Below, one piece after another: positions 38,489-41,909 of a stretch of DNA of 41,909 bases. The notes beneath the pieces were generated by a model that saw only the letters and a program-made list of their open reading frames with translations, did not search any database and was not told where the DNA came from. The position numbers were made by a program, and so were the translations under genes. How positions within the stretch are numbered: the first letter of the stretch is position 1; every line of letters begins with the position of its first letter. Origin of the DNA: a virus; IMG/VR virus record IMGVR_UViG_3300030202_000864, positions 1 to 41,909 of that record. One strand, 5' to 3'.

Positions 38489-38744
38489 AGGCCGTGGTGG
38501 CCTTGGCCGATGGTTTGACGAGAAGTGGGTCGATGTAAAGACCGGAAAGCCTTGTGGCCGTTCCAAAGGCGAAGACAGGGCTTATCCAGCGTGCAGACCA
38601 TCACGCAGGGTGTCGGATAAGACGCCAAAAACCACAAAAGAAATGAGCCCTGCAGAAAAGGCTCGTTTTAAGAAAGAAAAAACAGGTTCAAAGAAGATTT
38701 CTTATCAACATCGACGGCAAAAGGCGAAAAAGAAGAAGTCTTGA
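38442..38744 (+). CDS. DUF5872-like basic protein
   Basis: 100 residues from GTG 38442. A core RWFDEKWVDVKTGKPCGRS, then EDRAYPACRPSRRVS and EMSPAEKARFKKEKTGSKKI matches DUF5872-type phage proteins. Cys in PCGRS and PACRP could bind metal. Lys-rich ends. The N-terminal extension in this frame up to 38358 is a shadow. Role unknown; its presence near portal and terminase genes suggests a virion or packaging link. Confidence 0.6.
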   Translation: MAERKKPRKPAKPKSKGRGGLGRWFDEKWVDVKTGKPCGRSKGEDRAYPACRPSRRVSDKTPKTTKEMSPAEKARFKKEKTGSKKISYQHRRQKAKKKKS

Positions 38745-38804
38745 GATGGCTTGTGGGTTGTGAGCGGTTAGAATCAACCGTATAGACCCTTCCTATGTCT
38801 ACCC

Positions 38805-39227
38805 ATGGCCGTTATTCGCGGAGAAGAGGGTGCCGTTCAGTTTGAAGCGGCTGGTGGGACCAACGCAACCATCGTTGGAACTCGCAGCTGGACGCTGAAC
38901 ATCACCAAGGACACTCTTGATACCACCAAGCACGGAGACAACTTCCGTTCTTTTGTGGGCAGCCTTGTCAGTGGTTCTGGCACCGTTGAGCTGGTTTATG
39001 ACCCTGACGCAACAGGTCAAGCGCCTTTTCTTGAAGATGTAATTACTGCGGACGATCCTGCAGACGCATCTTTTGAGCTGTTTACTAAGGGCACCACAAG
39101 CGGCACTGATTCTGCGGTCTTCACCGGAATCATTACCAGCATGGACATTACGTCCAATGTTGGTGATCTGGTTGTTGTGACCTGCAACTTCGTGACCAGC
39201 GGCACGATTGCCCTCAACCTTGAATAA
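38805..39227 (+). CDS. Tail tube-fold protein (major tail protein candidate)
   Basis: 140 residues. It repeats the tube signature: DTLDTTKHGDNFRSFVGSLV, SGSGTVELVYDP, then VVVTCNFVTSGTIALNL. It is the most typical tube-like of the three paralogous proteins, yet lies among terminase and portal genes, far from the tail cluster. It is probably made in quantity if it is the main tube subunit, and there may be a promoter in 38744-38804, where I see no clear one. Confidence 0.6.
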   Translation: MAVIRGEEGAVQFEAAGGTNATIVGTRSWTLNITKDTLDTTKHGDNFRSFVGSLVSGSGTVELVYDPDATGQAPFLEDVITADDPADASFELFTKGTTSGTDSAVFTGIITSMDITSNVGDLVVVTCNFVTSGTIALNLE

Positions 39228-39238
39228 GGGTTAGGACA

Positions 39239-39499
39239 ATGGCAGAGCGCAAAAAGCGTAAGCGTGGTCCCAACCTTAGTGTTGGCCGTGGCGAAAAACT
39301 GCCTGCTAGTAAAGGTGCTGGCCTGACCGCTAAAGGTCGGGCTAAGTACAACCGGCAAACGGGTTCTAATTTGAAGCCGCCGGTTACTGGCAAGCCAAAG
39401 ACAAAGGAAGAAGCTGCCCGTAAGCGTTCTTTCTGCGCTCGAAGCCGTAATTGGACAGGTGAACGGGGTAAAGCGGCTCGTCGTCGATGGGGCTGTTAG
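39239..39499 (+). CDS. DUF6321-like basic protein
   Basis: 86 residues. Core KGAGLTAKGRAKYNRQTGSN and SFCARSRNWTGERGKAARRRWGC matches DUF6321 from cyanophages. Very basic, with two Cys. Probably nucleic-acid-binding, in the terminase-portal region. Function unknown. Confidence 0.6.
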   Translation: MAERKKRKRGPNLSVGRGEKLPASKGAGLTAKGRAKYNRQTGSNLKPPVTGKPKTKEEAARKRSFCARSRNWTGERGKAARRRWGC

Positions 39500-39519
39500 T
39501 AACTCAACTCTGAGGTGTC

Positions 39520-40971
39520 ATGACTTACTCCGTTCCCGGTCTCGTTAGAACGCATCTTGTCAGCTCTTCCTATATGGGAAGTGTTGACAGTCCGTTCGTG
39601 CGAACACGGGCCGTGATTGACCAGATGAAGGGCTGGGAGATCATGAAGGCCGTTACAAACGGCACGGAGTATTTACGTGACAACTGTGAGGCATTTCTGC
39701 CTCTAGAGCCCCGTGAGGACTACTCCGCATATCTGGCACGGGTTAATCGCTCTGTTTTTACGCCCTATACGCAACGGTTGCTTCGTGCAGCAGCTGGGTT
39801 AATCCTGCGAAAACCAATTAGCGTCCAAGGTGATCCCTATTGGACAGATGTTTTTAACAAGGACGTTGATGGGTGTGGCTCAGATTTAGATGAGTACGCT
39901 CGACGACTCTTGATCTGTGCCCTGACATATGGGCACTGCCACACGCTGGTTGATTTTCCTGCGCCTACGGACGCAAGAAGTCTTGCAGAGGAGCGTGCTC
40001 TTAATCGTCGGCCCTATTGGATTGAGGTGGATCCGACCCAGGTGTACGGTTGGCGACTGGACCGCGAGACCAATTACGGAAGTCTTACGCAAGTTCGGAT
40101 TGGGGAAAAAGCTGTAGTCCCTGACGGCGAGTTCGGAGAAAAAGTTTATGACCAAGTACGTGTCATCGAGCCTGGTCGTTATCGCGTCTTTAGGCAAGAA
40201 GAGCAAAAGAAAGAGATGCAAGGGAACTTCCCATACCCCTCTTCCTTCGATCAATCCGACGCTACAGCGCAGTACGAGCTGGTTGAGTCAGGCGATTTCT
40301 CGCTTGGGCAGATCCCCTTGGTAACGGTTTATGCAAATAAAACCGATACGTTGACCAGTAAGCCACCGCTACTGGACATTGCTCATCTCAATCTGGCCCA
40401 CTATCAGCGGCAAGCGGATCTTATCCACAGCCTCCACATCGCTTCGCAACCAATGCTCGTCCTTGAGGGTTGGGACGATCAAACAAAAGACATGGCTATC
40501 AGCGTTAATTACGCGATGGCGACCCAGCCGGGTAACAAGGTCTATTACGTGGAGCCTGCGGCAAGCGCGTTTGAAGCGCAATCGGCTGAGATCCAGGAGT
40601 TGCAACAACAGATGGCGACACTCGGCATCAGCACGCTGAGCCAGCAAAAATTTGTTGCTGAATCTGCGGACGCACGCCGTTTGGATCGTATTGACACCAA
40701 CTCAATGTTGTCGATGGTGTCTATGGATCTGGAGTCTGGTTTGCAGAAGGCTTACAACATGGCGGCTAATTATTTAGGTCTTGAGCCACCTGAGGTGAAA
40801 ATCAGCCGTGACTTCGACTTGCAGCGTTTGATTGGTCAAGACATTACAGCGATGGCTCAGCTGTTTGAAGACAACGTGATTGATCGCGAAGAGTTCCGCG
40901 ACATGCTGGTTCAGGGTGAAATCCTGCCAAACGCTGCTGAGTCGCCAGATTCCGCGCCAGAGTTACAGTAG
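39520..40971 (+). CDS. Portal protein (DUF4055 type)
   Basis: 483 residues. Forms the twelve-fold ring through which DNA passes. Family pattern: an N-terminal PFVRTRAVIDQMKGWEIMKA, then YSAYLARVNRSVFTPYTQRL, LGQIPLVTVYANK, LAHYQRQADLIHSLHIAS, and a helical end (LQQQMATLGISTLSQQK). Fits DUF4055-family portal proteins. It lies upstream of the scaffold and, across the window ends, the capsid gene, the standard order. It carries no TGGARCG motif. Confidence 0.8.
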   Translation: MTYSVPGLVRTHLVSSSYMGSVDSPFVRTRAVIDQMKGWEIMKAVTNGTEYLRDNCEAFLPLEPREDYSAYLARVNRSVFTPYTQRLLRAAAGLILRKPISVQGDPYWTDVFNKDVDGCGSDLDEYARRLLICALTYGHCHTLVDFPAPTDARSLAEERALNRRPYWIEVDPTQVYGWRLDRETNYGSLTQVRIGEKAVVPDGEFGEKVYDQVRVIEPGRYRVFRQEEQKKEMQGNFPYPSSFDQSDATAQYELVESGDFSLGQIPLVTVYANKTDTLTSKPPLLDIAHLNLAHYQRQADLIHSLHIASQPMLVLEGWDDQTKDMAISVNYAMATQPGNKVYYVEPAASAFEAQSAEIQELQQQMATLGISTLSQQKFVAESADARRLDRIDTNSMLSMVSMDLESGLQKAYNMAANYLGLEPPEVKISRDFDLQRLIGQDITAMAQLFEDNVIDREEFRDMLVQGEILPNAAESPDSAPELQ

Positions 40972-40992
40972 GACTAAATCGCTTCTTACAGC

Positions 40993-41157
40993 ATGGCCAA
41001 GTCTCTCGACAAGGTGTTGCAAGCAGATGGTTCCTATAAATGGGAACTTGTTGACTCTTGGAATCCTGCATCTGAAGAGAAAGCAGAAGTGGCTAAAAAG
41101 CCTGCTGCTAAAGCCAAAACGACTAAAAAAGCAAAAGCTAGTAAAGTAGAGGAGTAA
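40993..41157 (+). CDS. Small basic head-region protein (54 residues)
   Basis: ATG 40993, TAA 41155-41157. Product MAKSLDKVLQADGSYKWELV, then an Ala/Lys-rich tail (KKPAAKAKTTKKAKAS) ending in EE. The tail resembles DNA- or scaffold-interacting basic tails. Between portal and scaffold; function unknown. Confidence 0.55.
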   Translation: MAKSLDKVLQADGSYKWELVDSWNPASEEKAEVAKKPAAKAKTTKKAKASKVEE

Positions 41158-41171
41158 ATTCACTTTTAATA

Positions 41172-41876
41172 ATGGAAGAACAAGTCATCCAGGAGACGCC
41201 TGTGGTGTCGCCTGAACAGCCCGTGGCTGCGACTGAAACTCCTGCCGTCGATGTTTCTGCTTACGAGCAGCAAATTCAAACGCTCCAACAGCGTGCCACT
41301 GAAGCCGAAGAAAAATTTCAAGGCATCAAAGGCAAGCTTGACGACGTTTACAAAAAACAAGACGATCAACGTCGTAAAACCTTGGAAGACCAAGGGCAGT
41401 GGAAGGACCTTTGGGAAGAGGCCAACAAAACGGCTCAAACCAAAGACCAACAAATCGCTGATTTGGAGCGACAACTTGCTGAGCTTCGGACTTCAAACGA
41501 AACAGCAGCGATGAAAAACTCTGCGCTGTCTGCAATCAATCAAGCTGGTGCGATCAGCTCTGATCAGATGTTGCAGCTTGTGCAAGGCAAACTGAAAAAG
41601 TCTGATGATGGCAGTGTCAAAGTGCTGGATGGTGGCGTTGAGCAAGACATCAACGTCTATCTTGCCAAGCTTAAAAATCCTGGTTCTGGTTTTGAGCATC
41701 ACTTTAAGCCAAGTGCTCAAGCTGGCATGGGTGCTAAGCCAACTACTGGAACTGCTGGTGCTGCAGGTATCGCTAATCCTTGGTTGGAAGGTAGTATTAA
41801 CTTAACAAGGCAAATGGCCTTGGAAGCTACCGACCCTGATCTTGCAGCTGTGCTCAAGAGAGAGGCTGGTAAATAG
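41172..41876 (+). CDS. Capsid scaffold protein
   Basis: 234 residues: acidic Pro/Val/Glu N-terminus, a long coiled coil (about 35-115: QQIQTLQQRATEAEEKFQG, KKQDDQRRKTLEDQGQWKDL), a helical middle and a Gly/Ala-rich hinge before a short conserved-looking end (NPWLEGSINLTRQMALEATD). That end is typical of scaffolds contacting the capsid protein. No protease motif is seen. Directly upstream of the capsid gene if the ends join. Confidence 0.75.
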   Translation: MEEQVIQETPVVSPEQPVAATETPAVDVSAYEQQIQTLQQRATEAEEKFQGIKGKLDDVYKKQDDQRRKTLEDQGQWKDLWEEANKTAQTKDQQIADLERQLAELRTSNETAAMKNSALSAINQAGAISSDQMLQLVQGKLKKSDDGSVKVLDGGVEQDINVYLAKLKNPGSGFEHHFKPSAQAGMGAKPTTGTAGAAGIANPWLEGSINLTRQMALEATDPDLAAVLKREAGK

Positions 41877-41909
41877 TCCCTGTGGGACACCACTTCGAGT
41901 CTGTGACTT

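Noticed and set aside
1-41909. CRISPR array, integrase or attachment sites
   Set aside because: No regularly spaced direct repeats, no recombinase motif and no att-like duplication was seen.

Overview
This window looks like an essentially complete, circularly permuted genome of a long-tailed (siphovirus-type) dsDNA phage, most likely one infecting a marine picocyanobacterium such as Synechococcus. It opens with the major capsid gene and closes with the scaffold gene that normally sits just upstream of it, so the two ends read on into each other. No bacterial housekeeping gene, tRNA, rRNA, integrase or CRISPR array is visible. The cyanophage assignment rests on resemblance to families I recall from marine cyanophages (DUF4055 portal, DUF5872, DUF6321, DUF7222, lectin-type fibres, C39-like peptidase). 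No database search was run.

Layout. 7-3547: capsid, neck and tail-completion genes and tail chaperones (+). 3575-19042: tape measure, tail tip (DUF1833-like, NlpC/P60, J-like hub), a minor tail protein carrying a cupredoxin-like insert, two tail-tube-fold proteins and two large fibres (+). 19101-25381: small accessory genes, a beta-barrel-like secreted protein, a four-gene minus-strand operon with secreted products, a C39 peptidase (candidate lysis enzyme) and a dCTP deaminase. 25339-28984 (-): ribbon-helix-helix (RHH) regulators, small genes and a primase-polymerase/helicase whose 3' flank holds six copies of a 9-bp iteron. 29117-32058 (+): putative ssDNA-binding protein, ParB-like protein, small regulators and a PD-(D/E)XK nuclease. 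32038-35679 (-): tightly packed small genes. 35770-36170: AT-rich control region with a near-consensus promoter, two operator-like dyads, a 46-codon gene and a terminator. 36313-41876: small terminase (-), large terminase, small basic proteins, another tail-tube-fold protein, portal and scaffold (+).

How it works together. The virion module is complete. The replication module has primase-helicase, likely SSB and a nuclease but no DNA polymerase, so replication should use the host polymerase. dCTP deaminase would feed dTTP synthesis. Several products with Sec-type signals suggest changes to the host envelope.

The strongest unexplained signal is a dispersed 7-mer, TGGARCG (TGGAGCG or TGGAACG). 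I count about 74 copies by hand against roughly 10 expected. They are biased to the + strand whatever the gene direction, and missing from several long genes. Its local orientation switches beside the iteron cluster.
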